Source: Malus domestica
Taxonomy: Eukaryota > Streptophyta > Magnoliopsida > Rosales > Rosaceae
NCBI RefSeq assembly: GCF_042453785.1
Contig: NC_091664.1
Coordinates: 5,568,501 to 5,632,500 of the forward strand
Direction of reading: 5' to 3'
DNA: 64,000 nt
The first letter of the stretch is position 1; each line of letters opens with the position of its first letter. This document shows positions 18,901 to 29,100 of the stretch, piece after piece. A program made the position numbers and the translations under genes. Under the pieces are notes generated by a model, which had not been told where the DNA came from, did no database searches, and saw only the letters and a program-made list of their open reading frames with translations.

Positions 18901-20592
18901 AATTCTACCTATTCTACCTAAATATTTAAAGAAATCAGTGGTATATTCAGCTATATATTGTAAATCACAAATTTGTAATTGTTCCAAATTTCTAATTGCT
19001 CTTTTCTGCTCTTGTTCACTTCTGCCATCTAATCTATTATGATCTAAAAATTCTTGTTTAATCAAAGTAACAAAACCATCAATATTAAAATGTGTTTTAG
19101 CTGCCTGATGCTGTTCTGGATTTTGGACTTTCCATGACTGGAAATAATAAAAAACTAAACCATCTAAAGTATGCTCAAAATAATCTAGCATATTTTGTGA
19201 ATTACTAAAATCTAACATCAATGCTGCATGTACGCAACCTTTTTCCCATCTTTCAATTGTTCTCTCCCAATCTTGTGGATCTACATTGTCTAAGTTTAAT
19301 ATATTACCAGCTATATTAATTTGTTCTAACCCTCTCAAATATGGAATCCTATTTTTTCTAGGTTTTATCATGCTTTCTTCTATGTGGTCTACTCTTGCTC
19401 CTTCATTATAATGTTCATTTGTTGGTCTCAAAAATTGTTGATCAGTTCTACTTGCTTGTCCTGGATTTTCTACTCCTGATGTACTACTTTCTTCTGCTGG
19501 ATTACATTCTTCTTTTAATTCTAATAAATTATTATATTCTTTTGATCCTAAAATATGTTCTACTCCTATTTCTAAGATTAAATTTTTCATCTCCTCATCT
19601 GAAATTTTATGTAGTCCTAAATCATATGTCTTATATTTTTCTAAATACTTTTCTTCATCTAAATGATCGATATCTTCTATAAGCTTGTCTACAATATGAT
19701 CAAAGTTTTGCTCAACTAAATTAATATCTAGATTATCAAAAGCCATATGTATATTCTCATTTTCGATCTCACTCTCATCCTCTTCTATTTTTTCTAGTTG
19801 TTTATAATTACTAAACCTAATTGTTGCTTGACCTGTACTAGTTTCATATATTTGTACTTTATCTGGTTGTCTATTTTGTGCTACTTGTAAATTGGGCAAT
19901 GTCCACTGAGTTCCTTCTAAAAAGCTATTATATACGGGTTTTGCTTCTATCATATTTACATGCTTACTGCCAAATGTTTGAACTAAATTTTGAAACTCTA
20001 AATTAAACTTATGATTACATCTATTAGACACTTTACCTATATACATTAAGCTAATACACAAATTTTTATATTCTCCTTTCATATTATAATTTTTTGTTCT
20101 TATGCTCACTTTAATATATTTACTAAATTCATTAATCGTCATAACATAATTTGGAATGCAACCTATGACTGCTAAGTTTGAACTTAAGTCTACTTCAGCT
20201 GTTGCTATTGCTGCTTGTTGGTGATTATCCCATCTATCATCATATATGTATACTAAAGCCTTTGTACCTACTTGTGCTCTGGTTAATCCTGCTATTCCAA
20301 TTAATATTGTTCCTATATGAATCTGACTAAAATGTGATTTTCTCAAATGAGTAACTGCTTCTTTACTAATTAGATTAAGTGTGACTTCTTTATCAATACA
20401 ACTAACTTCATGTTGACTGATGCTGCTTACAATTCTACTTCTGTTTTCAAATAAACCTAGTTGATACAAGTTATATTTATTTTTCTGTGTTCTCTCAAAA
20501 CCTCTTCGAATAAATTCTTGTGATTCTTCTTCATTTGGATAAATATCTTCCGCTCTAACTACTTCTTTTCCTTTTTTCCTAAAGAGTTCCAT
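15997..20592 (-). CDS. Pararetrovirus polyprotein: movement, coat, protease, RT, RNase H (1531 aa)
   Basis: One uninterrupted frame from ATG 20592-20590. Residues about 60-240 match the 30K-type movement domain of badna-like polyproteins (ends near NSFLEGTQW). About 430-700 is capsid-like, ending in a Lys/Arg/Tyr-rich basic stretch. A CCHC knuckle CYLCGEAGHIRPKC lies at about 711-724, and a second CxxC...CxxC cluster at about 813-835. An aspartic protease has DTGS near 892 and ILGLNFL near 961. Reverse transcriptase has YVDDILIHS near 1254. RNase H has ETDAS near 1403, DLEILG near 1448 and RTDC near 1473. The absence of stops over 1531 codons suggests a young or selected copy. Badnavirus polyproteins are usually longer (about 1800 or more); RTBV's is nearer this size. 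Confidence 0.93.
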   Translation of the reverse strand: MELFRKKGKEVVRAEDIYPNEEESQEFIRRGFERTQKNKYNLYQLGLFENRSRIVSSISQHEVSCIDKEVTLNLISKEAVTHLRKSHFSQIHIGTILIGIAGLTRAQVGTKALVYIYDDRWDNHQQAAIATAEVDLSSNLAVIGCIPNYVMTINEFSKYIKVSIRTKNYNMKGEYKNLCISLMYIGKVSNRCNHKFNLEFQNLVQTFGSKHVNMIEAKPVYNSFLEGTQWTLPNLQVAQNRQPDKVQIYETSTGQATIRFSNYKQLEKIEEDESEIENENIHMAFDNLDINLVEQNFDHIVDKLIEDIDHLDEEKYLEKYKTYDLGLHKISDEEMKNLILEIGVEHILGSKEYNNLLELKEECNPAEESSTSGVENPGQASRTDQQFLRPTNEHYNEGARVDHIEESMIKPRKNRIPYLRGLEQINIAGNILNLDNVDPQDWERTIERWEKGCVHAALMLDFSNSQNMLDYFEHTLDGLVFYYFQSWKVQNPEQHQAAKTHFNIDGFVTLIKQEFLDHNRLDGRSEQEQKRAIRNLEQLQICDLQYIAEYTTDFFKYLGRIGRISDINLLDTYMTKIKGPIGEKIWNEWQKHPKKNDIAIGPRIQHVYDILRQECSQIKAKRQIRKQFYMSCKNIDLPQQYGCHKKNKHKKIHKKKYKSYKPYKQYKNFSIRPSRTYRKRKYIPKQFRKRSGRPWIRKYKAPKDKSNCKCYLCGEAGHIRPKCPKLGKQSKEKVHLMELLKLEEDEDIQSIYSLDNLSDNESIYSIESINMIDSDSEDSSSTNSDLEEYMCAFIEEQHEEEYKYINLGWPEKCHKCSKLVANKYYNTYSILCENCYNNKLLEINSEESQESTEILRNTVYSIEKPKNSSLITINCEIELAKEHKIQTTAMIDTGSTKSVIREELVPEKYRQKLAKPVKITQFDERPVYLTHCINNESIKVEKQQFNLPLTFVSPVGSYPFILGLNFLKSLQGFLFMNPSITFFKRGITITDQSNTIEAYKSISIEESSSQDNYYLENSKENDEHNNLKEFEFDEEIFEHEYPIIDEGTRIEILQLDRPKSLEELLQLAEQTRIIGEDPQLHWSKNKILAKLDIINPDLTIKMSDMPCSLISKQEFEQQIKELLNLKVIRPSKSRHRSAAFVVRKHSELKRGKARIVYNYKRLNDNTYEDSYKLPNKDELINKIQQSKYFSKFDCKSGFWQIRLAEESIGWTAFTCPEGHFEWLVMPFGLKNAPSIFQRKMDQIFKKYDNFCSVYVDDILIHSKNRNEHRKHLEIVLQEFINNGIVISKNKIALEKQDIEFLGMYIKLGTIQLQDHIAKKVLEFPNKLEDKKQLQAFLGLLNYARNFIPDLGRKIAVLHSKTSKTGQKYFNSEDIKLVQKIKEEITKLKPLTLPLDDSYKIVETDASSLGWAGILYQKKHRESPKSDEQVCRYSSGKFSDVQSRLPSTDLEILGIINSLETFSLFLHNEVFTIRTDCQNIVSHYNKIHTNKQAARRWVNFVDSITGNGFKPIFEHIKGNDNTLADILSRLIC

Positions 20593-20918
20593 TTTCTATT
20601 ATCAAAAGGATTTAGCTTAGGTCTTCTATTATTATTTGCACTCAAAGTTAAATTTTCTAATTTATCTAGCAAGGATGGTGGAAGTGATGAAGATGCGTTA
20701 TGTAAAACTTGGTTTATTTCTGCTATTTGTTCTTCAACTTGATCTAATTTTTCAGCTAGACTTAAAACTAATTGGATAATCAAATTATTTTGCCTAATGG
20801 GAATATTACTACTGGATACTTGTGTTGAAAAATCTGTTAATCCTACTAGTTCTTTATCTAATTTACTAATTTCTTTCAAAGCTTGAATATATTTTCTGCT
20901 AGTTCTAGAATCTGTCAT
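20559..20918 (-). CDS. Pararetrovirus small ORF before the polyprotein (119 aa)
   Basis: It starts at ATG 20918-20916, whose A is shared with the stop of the previous ORF (TAATG), and overlaps the polyprotein start by 34 nt. Residues about 45-90 form a likely coiled coil (LVLSLAEKLDQVEEQIAEIN), and the C-terminus is basic (RRPKLNPFDNRKWNSLGKK). Size, position and the coil-plus-basic-tail layout match the ORF2 virion-associated or nucleic-acid-binding proteins of badna- and tungroviruses. That is an analogy, not a sequence match I can prove. Confidence 0.75.
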   Translation of the reverse strand: MTDSRTSRKYIQALKEISKLDKELVGLTDFSTQVSSSNIPIRQNNLIIQLVLSLAEKLDQVEEQIAEINQVLHNASSSLPPSLLDKLENLTLSANNNRRPKLNPFDNRKWNSLGKKEKK

Positions 20919-21422
20919 TAAACTAATAATTTGTCTATTTTATTATGCAACTTATCTACTTGTTCTCTCAACTCCTTTTGTACGAATTGAATTTTTTGAA
21001 CTTCTAATTTTAGTTGTTCAACTATTTCTAATGACCTAAGTTCTACTTGCTTTGGCTTACTATCTATGAGGTCAACAAGCTCTTTTATCTCTCTTTTGCT
21101 AGGAAACCTTTGAATATTTTTATTATTATCTTCTAACTGAGATGTAATATAATCTAAATTTTGTCTAATTATCTTTATGGAATTTTTCTGAAAAATGTTC
21201 TAACAACTGGTTTAACAAATGATTATGCTTATTATTTTCTAATTTTATATTTTCTGCTTGACTAATAATAAGATCTATAATACTATTGGCTTGCGGATTT
21301 TCTTCACTGTGCAAAATATGATTATGCTTTCTTGATGGAAAATAACAAACTAAACTATTTTGGTCTAAAGTTATTTTTCTTTTTTGGGGTTCACTAATTT
21401 CTAAATTAAGATAATCTATCAT
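20918..21422 (-). pseudogene. Pararetrovirus second ORF with one frameshift (about 167 codons)
   Basis: ATG 21422-21420 opens an 85-codon frame ending at about 21165. A different frame then continues without stops to TAA 20920-20918. The span of 505 nt is one base more than a multiple of three, so a single 1-nt indel near 21165-21190 explains it. The distal part is rich in Lys, Glu, Leu and Gln with heptad-like spacing (LKLEVQKIQFVQKELREQV), a probable coiled coil. The TAATG link to the next ORF supports this frame as the original. Function unknown. Confidence 0.7.
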
Positions 21423-21425
21423 ATA

Positions 21426-21749
21426 CTATAGTCTACATTTCTCTAAAGTTACAGCTAATTGGTTTCTTGGAACCTCTCTTTCTTCTCTCAGGGTCTCTAA
21501 AACTTGGTCAGTTACTCTTTTTGCTTCTAAAACTTTATGCTGCACTTCAGTGTTATTATATTTACTAATAAATGAAGGATGTTCAAGATAACCAAGATAA
21601 AACTTTTGCTTCTTCAAGGTCCTGCTAATTCTTTTGGATATAAATGATAATCTTCTCTTTATGCTATTTATAGTTGGATGTCTAGGACAATAAATACCTG
21701 GTAATTGTGGTTGACAAGGTCTACAGGGACAATAATATCTGTTATTCAT
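21426..21749 (-). CDS. Pararetrovirus first ORF (107 aa)
   Basis: Starts at ATG 21749-21747, about 90 nt after the primer-binding site, and ends at TAG 21428-21426, three bases before the next ATG. The N-terminus is Cys/Pro-rich (YYCPCRPCQPQLPGIYCP). The rest is basic and then helical with Leu/Glu/Arg. Upstream ORF1 proteins of badna-like viruses have similar size and position, but the Cys-rich start is not one I recognise. Confidence 0.7.
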   Translation of the reverse strand: MNNRYYCPCRPCQPQLPGIYCPRHPTINSIKRRLSFISKRISRTLKKQKFYLGYLEHPSFISKYNNTEVQHKVLEAKRVTDQVLETLREEREVPRNQLAVTLEKCRL

Positions 21750-21840
21750 ACAAAATAAACAAGTGTGATATCAGTTGCTTTAATGACTTCCGTCCTCAAG
21801 GTACTTTACTATTATAATCATATTATTAAAATGCTAAACT

Positions 21841-21854
21841 TGGCTCTGATACCA
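21841..21854 (-). other. tRNA-Met primer-binding site of the pararetrovirus
   Basis: Minus strand TGGTATCAGAGCCA, the consensus complement of plant initiator tRNA-Met. It lies at the end of the leader just before ORF1, as in caulimoviruses. Confidence 0.9.
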
Positions 21855-22226
21855 AATTCGAAAAGCATGCACGGTTAAATAGTCAGATGACCATTATAAC
21901 AACTAGACATAGAACCTTGCACATGGAACTCGACATGTTTCAGCATGACGGCCACTCACAGTACAAGTATAAGGCCTTAACGGCTGAACTCAGAGGTACA
22001 AAGAACTCAGAGGTACCCTGGTTAATGTCTAGTTATTTGTATGGCAAGCATTCAACTATAACAGAGTGCTCGAACAAAGTATGATCGTCAGTTTAGCAGA
22101 TTAATAATATAATCACAATAGTGTTTCCCTGTTTTGGACTAGAAGTCTAATTAAACAAACACACTAAAGAAGGAAAAGAAAACTTACTTAAGACTTGAAG
22201 ATTACTTGAATATGTACACTTGAACT

Positions 22227-22232
22227 TTTATT
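22227..22232 (-). promoter_or_regulatory. Viral poly(A) signal AATAAA
   Basis: Minus-strand AATAAA about 165 bp downstream of the TATA box. A signal shortly after the transcription start is typical of pararetroviruses, where it is passed once to make a terminally redundant RNA. Confidence 0.65.
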
Positions 22233-22397
22233 GATATATGGAATGTTTACAGAGATGGTTGTTTACAAGAAAGTGATTACAAAGAAGTGTTTACAAGGAT
22301 GCTATGAAGACTACGAATGCTTGAGTGTATGGTGTTTTCAGATATTGAGATATGTGTGTGGTATTCAGGTGTGTTCTGTATGGGAGGAAAGGCTCCC

Positions 22398-22404
22398 TTA
22401 TATA
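22398..22404 (-). promoter_or_regulatory. Viral pregenomic promoter TATA box
   Basis: Minus-strand TATATAA within GTATATAAGGGAGCC. Upstream on that strand are two near-identical copies of ACAGCTTTCAGAAACAG (within about 22465-22512) and a CACGTG G-box at about 22518. This resembles a plant-virus enhancer region. Confidence 0.7.
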
Positions 22405-22835
22405 CAAAAGCTGATTCCTAAACAACAAAATAATTTTTCAATATTTACAACTTTTTGATGGTGACAACACACTGTTTCTGAAAGCTGTCAGTACTGTTTC
22501 TGAAAGCTGTTGAGGGCCACGTGAATCCATATTGTCTTGGTTGCTGCAAAGTTTGCCACCTTATCTTTGGCATGCAAAATTTTTCTGAAATTGCTGAGCA
22601 ATCTTGTATGGATGTGTGAAGGGCATGATTGGCATTTTTGCTAAGTTTTGTCCTGATGATTAAAGTGAAACTTTTAAGGGTGTTTTGGTTAGTTTTCCAT
22701 TAAAATTATAAGCTTGTTGAATCAACGTTTTCTAGTCTTCACATGATAAAAACCTACAACCAAATCAGTAGGTACTCATCTCATAATAAATCAAAGTCAC
22801 CAAAACCTAAGCAACTGTGTTTTTTATAAATGCAG

Positions 22836-23076
22836 TGAAGAAAGTTGAGATTCTATCATAAAATCAATTCGTAATATGGGAAGTAGCCGAATCTCTTATA
22901 AGCCCATGCAAGGTTCCTTCTCCCATCAATGTGGGACTCATTCTCAACATGCCCCCTCACGTGTGGCAAGTTTTCAAGCCTAACACGTGAACAGCACAAC
23001 GGGGTGACTTGGAGCCGTTTAGCTTCACACATGGGACAACCTGCTTTAATACCATGAAGAAAGTTGAAGTTCTAAA
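22836..23076 (-). mobile_element. TRIM element (miniature LTR retrotransposon), 5' LTR truncated
   Basis: LTR of 114 bp at 22836-22949 (native TGTTGAGAATGAG...CTTTCTTCA) and an internal part at 22950-23054. The start of the second LTR is at 23055, where about 20 bp match before similarity is lost. The internal part carries the primer site TGGTATTAAAGCAGG (close to TGGTATCAGAGC) next to one LTR, and the polypurine tract GTGAGGGGGCA next to the other. No coding capacity, so it depends on other elements. Confidence 0.8.
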
Positions 23077-23745
23077 ACCCTAACACCTTTATCGTCAAAC
23101 CCACCATAACAGCAATGAAAACACACTGATTTCCTGATCAAAACTGGACCCTAATCACCTCATGCAAAGTCTGTAGACACCCAAACTAGACTTGAACTAA
23201 ATTCGAAAAGCACAACCGCTCAACACAAACAATGCATGTCGCTTGGTCTTTCTTAATTTAATCACAGTATCCTTTTGCATGTTTCATTTCAGATTCAACC
23301 GCGCCTGACTCATCAAACAAAATAAGTATTGCTTTTTCGAAATCATCCATGAAAATCAACGATGGTAGAAGCTTCGTTTCGTATTCTCAGATGGGAAGCT
23401 TATAGCTCTTAATACGCCACATTGTGCCTTCATATGCTTCTTCTTCCTTAAAAGACAAGTACGGAATAAGTAACGATGTGGGGTACATAGAAAGTGTGCG
23501 GTGTGAGGGTAGCATGAGAATAAAATTGGGTGTATTAAGATAAACTTTAATTAAGAAAGCAGATGTAAGGTGTATTCTATATATAAAGTGCATTCAACAA
23601 TAGGTGGGTGTTAATAACACAACCCTTATTTAAATCACATCAATAAAGGAAGCAATTGACCTTTATTTCTTTTTTAGGCTTCACTTTTTATTCACTCTCC
23701 AAATAATAAATTTTCATGTAATGGAAGAGAGATCGAGTTGGTAAT
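23077..23745. other. Non-coding DNA between TRIM and chitinase relic
   Basis: No gene or RNA seen. 23600-23745 is probably the former 3' flank of the chitinase copy. Confidence 0.5.
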
Positions 23746-24795
23746 TTAGCAATAGAGATTGCCGCCAGGATTAACATTAAGTTGGTTGCAGTAATCTTTG
23801 TAATAGTTGGTGCGAGCTTGAACTGCATCAGGTAATTTCCCATCACATTCAACCTCGCCGTTAATGGCTCGAATGGTGGCACCAAATCCTTGACTTAGAA
23901 CTGGACGGACATTGTTCATCCAAAACCACAAGGCAGTCTTAAATGCAACAACGGGGTCTGAGGCCACGGTTTCCGGGGAGTTTAAGCGGTCAAAACCAAT
24001 GCTGTTTCCGGCTGCTCCATAGTTGTAATTCCATGTTAGTTGGAGTGGTCCGCGACCGTAGGGGTTGCACGGATAGTCAGTACTTGTGGTATCGCAGTAG
24101 GTGCCACGATTTATCTCTTCAATCTAGCAAAAATCTGATATGAAAGATTAATAAATAAGAACACCAAATAAATTAACTTGCGATACAAGACGAGGTGAAT
24201 CTGAAGTCCAAATAAATTAGATTGAAACTTTTTGGAATGCAGTGTCCAAAAACAAAGTCCGACAACATAAGTATCTCTATGCCTATATATGCAAGGCAAG
24301 CGAATGCGATCCATATAGATGTGTAGTGTACATTATTATATAAACGAGGGGAGAAATAAAAGGAACTTACGGCCAGTCTCATGGGTGACATGAGGCAAAG
24401 AATACTGCAATTTCACGTTTGGAGTCATCAGCAGAACCGAGCCTACCAAAGCCGGATTACGACTTGACAGCATCAAGAAAGCCATTGCGAGAGTAAAATT
24501 TCTTCCCGGCGCAGTCTGAAGAAGCCTGGTTAATGATTCCGTTAAAGAAGTCCGGTGTGACGATGTCAGCCACGGAGCCATCTCCACTTGGGATGGAAGG
24601 TGTAGTAGTGCCACCGGTGCAGGGGCCCTGTTGACAACCCTGGCCACAGTAATCGGCGCTGCTGCCTCAGTAACCATATTGGCTACAACAGAGATCCGCG
24701 GCACAACCACAGTTTTGGGCTGTTACATTCTTTGTTAGGGCTGCGGCTACGGCTACAAATACTGCTACTAGTGCGATCAGGGATTTTGTTTCCAT
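23746..24795 (-). pseudogene. Class IV chitinase (GH19, hevein domain) pseudogene
   Basis: Exon 1 (24795-24371) encodes a signal peptide (SLIALVAVFVAVAAALT), a hevein-type chitin-binding domain (NCGCAADLCCSQYGY) and the start of the GH19 domain including the catalytic THETG. Exon 2 (24134-23746) encodes the remainder (GRGPLQLTWNYNYG, ending in NLYC). Intact enzymes of this kind hydrolyse fungal chitin outside the cell. This copy has TGA for Cys (24669-24667), TAA for Tyr (24459-24457), a 1-nt insertion near 24393, and TAG for Tyr just after the intron (24126-24124). The GT-AG intron (24370-24135) remains, so it arose by DNA duplication, not retrotransposition. Confidence 0.93.
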
Positions 24796-26139
24796 TTTTC
24801 TGAAGGGAAAACAATTTCGAATGCGAAGGTAATGAAGGTTGAGATTAATTTGTTGGATTTTTATAGAGAAAAATAGAGTTTGAGATGTTCGTATCTTGGA
24901 AAAGAGAAGATGTGTGGTGTGGTTTGAATGGGCATTGACTTTGCAAGTTGGACACACAAAAAATGGTTCCCAAATTGTGTCTACTTCCACAGGATTTTCA
25001 ATGGTCAGTAATCTTTCATTGATTCTCCTTAAACCATTATTCATTAACTTGGCTATTTAATTAAGTATTTAATCTAATCATCCTATTAGCGGCTGAATCA
25101 ATACGCCAGAATAGAGTTGGTGACTTCAAAAAAATGTAGTCGTATGAGTTTGAACTCGGGTTGTGACAACATAAACTTTTAAGACGCCCAAAAGCATACA
25201 AATTGACCTTAATTAATTAAATTTGGAAATGATCACTCAATGAAATGGACCCTAAAATAGAATAGGCATATGAACTTACTATCTCAAATAATCAAAGAAA
25301 AAATAAAAAATAGGCTAAATTAACGAAAATGGTTGCAACCTCTCCTAGTAAAGTAGAGTGGCTTGCAGGTTATGTCAAACACAGGCGGCTCCCTCGATTG
25401 TGGGGGCGTTTTCAATGACTGACAGGAGTGGAGTACCCATTTCTCTAAAGTCCAAGCTTATGAAGCTTGCACCTAGATTTGCCAAACGGATCGTGTTTAT
25501 TTTATTGGTTATTATAAAGGTTTGTTTAGTGTCAGATCCGTTAACTGGTTGATACATAACCTGTTATTTTCGTGTTGTTTTATGTCGAATTAATGGATCG
25601 TACAATAAATTGCCATGTCTAATGGGTAGACTTGCAAATAGGTTGTATTTGACATGTTCGTATCGTTTTCGTATCATACCATTATCTTAACAGATCATGT
25701 CGATGATGTGAAGGGTCCCACGCATTTGCCACATAAGCAATAACATACTCTAGACAATTCGGGACGAAAATCGAGTTTCAAGATTCAGAGGGAAAGTGGA
25801 ATCAAGTTTGAGTTACAAAAGCCTTTTTATGAGAAATAACCAAAACTGAAAATCAAAAACAAAAGAGGAGCTGAGTTGCTCATTGCATCTCAATGTTTCA
25901 TTGAATAAATTCTTCGACACAAAATAAAAACTAATTTGAAAAAATTACATACAACCTCAAACTGAAAACTGAAAACAATACAAAATTCCAAAATTACATG
26001 TGGCAAAAGGAATAGCTTGGTCTAGGCTTCACAGCTGCAAGGGAGACGGACATGGAGAGTGTGCTCTTTGCCTTTGCCGGTCTGGACTGCCGCCTTCTTC
26101 GTATCCACTTTTAATCTCTTTCCATGTTCATAATATTGG
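24796..26139. other. Intergenic DNA between chitinase relic and DPH2
   Basis: AT-rich and without a supported gene. The first 100 bases are the former chitinase leader and promoter. 25900-26139 should include the DPH2 3' untranslated region. Confidence 0.5.
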
Positions 26140-29100
26140 TCACAATTTCTCTTCCCCGTTCTTCTCATCTTTATACCCTGCTGCCCTTCCACTCCTCCCA
26201 ATAAAATATGGTTCGGGAAAGGAAGTCTCGTAATGTATATCTAGACCCTGATATGATCGAGTAGCTAAAAACTCTGCACCCGATTTAGCTCTTCCTTTCA
26301 CTACAGAACTAGGGTTGTCGCGCAATTGCAGAGCCTTCTCTGTCGCATTTGCTAAAGCAAGAGCTCCTTCCTTGTCTTCCTCAGTGCCATTACCTGTTCA
26401 TGCAACAATTTCAGAACCTTCCAGTACAAGATGTCTACCGTAAAAGGACTTTTGGTAGAATGAGAAGTTAACTCAATGAGACCAAAATAAAGCGAACTAC
26501 AGACAACATTCATACATACCTCATCAGTTCATCAATAAAATTAAATTTCCTGAAAATTATCTTTAAAAGATCATGATCAAGATCAATTTAACCATCATTG
26601 TAATTAACAAGCCATTAAGCTTCGTATTTCCTTCACTTTTAATGAGGAAGGATGTGCAGCACACATAGATTTAAAGCATGATCAAGAAACTTTATCTTTC
26701 TTAAAACCAATCTATGGGGGAAGAAAAGTAAATTCATTCATCTTTATTCCACTTTTAGGTACTGTTTGACAAAGAGCTAATACAAACTCCACAAATGTTC
26801 TTTAAAAGGGGGAAAAGAAGGGAGAAGGTGTCAAGATGCTGGCAGTATTCTTCTTCGTTTCTCAGAGTAGTCGAAATCTAATATTTTCATTGTTTGTTTT
26901 TTAAACTCTTATGTCGTACCAATTGCATAAATTAGAATAATAATAAAAGAGAGGTACCTTGCAGATGGAAATCTTCTACATAACCACCTTGTATGAAGGA
27001 AAATCGTGCTTCCTCAGACTGGATCCTTATATCCACTGGTGAAGAACTAATCAAATCGCGGAATTCCATTACATATGCTCCAGTCCACTCACATCCTCTG
27101 TGGTGAGAGAAATTGAACATTGAGTATCACAGCTATAGAGCTAATCAATTAATATTCTCAAGGTTTTAGTAATTTAAATGCACATCTACTGAGAATTGCA
27201 TAACAGACAATCTCATATGAGCGATAATTAGTAAGTAGCAAGCAGTTCAAAGGATAGTAGATAAAAGTGGAACTGGTCTATCATAAGGAAAATGATTGAG
27301 CACACGGTGTATAAAAATAGAAAAGATAAACCAATTCTATAATCTATAAGCATGACCGTACTCAATGCAGTACCTGTTGAAGGCTATCATGGCTTCAAAA
27401 GGAGTAATTACTGGAGCTAAATATTCTTTGCTATCCAGAAGGGCAGTTTGAGCGCAAGAGACATAAATGAAAACATCACACTGCCACAGTAATAATCTAT
27501 CATTAACATTGAAACTTTCAAATATTTTAAATTCCCTATGAACATATACTTGCATGTATCAAAGTTTACCTCTGGAAAGTTTGCAAGTTTTGCAGGGTTT
27601 GGTCTCCCCATAACTAGGGTATACACTTTTTTTCCTGCTCCTGTAATCAGCTCTTTCATCTGATGAATCATATTCAGGTAACCAGCTGCATCATAGTTGC
27701 AAGAAAAGATAAATTAATGAGATGCACAATCAAGAGAGTGATCCCAATACAATTGAAGTTATTTCTATATGTTTTTTAAAATGATCCGAGGATAATGAAA
27801 TGTAAAATGCGGTTATACAAAGTCCACGTATGGTACATACTAAAATGTACAGAGATCGAAATACAATAGTTTTTAACTGTGCCATCTTAGTGCTAAAATG
27901 GAAAAAATAAAACGAATCCCTTCATCACCAGATTGCAGGTTGAAAAGGAAAAGGGAAAGAAAAAACTTTCCAGCAAACCCAGAAACATTGCTGGTACAAT
28001 GTTAAATCAAATGGACCGTTCACTTTCCAATTCAATATTTTCAGAATATATCATTCTTAACGTAGCATTTGGAGTCGATATTCAAAAACTAGAGAAGAAC
28101 ACAATATCGTAATTACTTCACAGTTTCTAGCTTCTACAGACGGAACAAGTAAAAAATTGAAAAAGACTAAAGAATCTCGGACAAGAACTCACCTACACCA
28201 AGGGTTCCTACTAAGATCCCCACGATGTTAGCATCCTTTGCTTTCTCCATTAGGTAATATCTGGATAAAAGATTGATCACTCAATAAACCATACTAAATA
28301 CAAGCATGACAATAGAATACACGTGGAAGGGACAAAACAATGTATCATGTCACAAGGGAATTATTATGCTTTTAAGAGCGGAGATTAGCGGACACAGGAA
28401 ATTGAATGATTATTTTGGAGACAATACCTGCGCTTAAGAATCCTTCTTTGTTGAGATAAGTCAGTCACCATACTGCATTCCGAGGCATCATATCTGACTA
28501 AAACAATAACCACCAAAATCACTAGCAAGATTAATTAAGAAAGATTGAAGAATCAATACAAGCGCATAACAATTTTTTAATACTGGGTACGTTAAGAAGA
28601 TTAACTTTCAAACTTGGTTTCCAGTAATGAATCAAGTTGCTACCAATACAGAGAAAATTATGATACAAAAATTATTTTCTGTAAGTTCCTACTGCCGGAG
28701 AATCATAAGTGCAATTGCATGGCCAGAATTCATTACCAATTAAAAGGACTCCATCGTACTTTGACAAACAGGACTTGAGGAAAATTTAGTTACTTTAGGC
28801 AACAATCTTTTTTCTTTATGAGAATTTATGTCTGAACTATGGGCACATAAGTAGGAAAACAGTTTGATTGCCTCAGTCAAAAAAGAAGAAACGGGAACAC
28901 ACACACACACACACACACACCGACACACGTATGCATACTCGCACACTAAATTAAATGAAAAAGAAGTAATTTATGTACCTATTTCACATCCATTATATGT
29001 TAAAACAATATTTGCAAAGGCGGAGTTATTTGAACCAATCCAGAAAAGTAAATAATCCTCCATCTTGCGTCCCTCAGGTAATTTCCAGACCAGGCCTCCA

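Larger units (their letters stand above)
14240..22760 (-). mobile_element. Endogenous pararetrovirus (Caulimoviridae), nearly complete copy
   Basis: On the minus strand the order is: promoter with TATA (22404-22398), poly(A) signal (22232-22227), a leader of about 500 nt, tRNA-Met primer site (21854-21841), ORFs of 107, about 167 (one frameshift) and 119 codons, a 1531-aa polyprotein, then a final ORF region of 283 plus 252 codons. Joined ends (TAATG overlap, 3- and 6-nt gaps) mark a compact viral genome. There is no integrase and there are no LTRs. This separates it from gypsy elements, whose RT it resembles. Overall plan is closest to badna-/tungrovirus-like genera, with a downstream ORF as in tungrovirus; genus is uncertain. 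Ends are estimates. Confidence 0.85.

Noticed and set aside
15997..20592. Polyprotein as a Ty3-gypsy gag-pol
   Set aside because: No integrase, no LTRs, RNase H ends the frame, and a movement-protein domain is at the N-terminus; this is a pararetrovirus.
25358..25552. Overlapping small ORFs on both strands
   Set aside because: No family signal; normal chance ORFs in intergenic DNA.
27337..27555. 72-codon ORF on the DPH2 strand
   Set aside because: It runs from an intron into exon 8; splice sites and the DPH2 family assign the exon part to DPH2.
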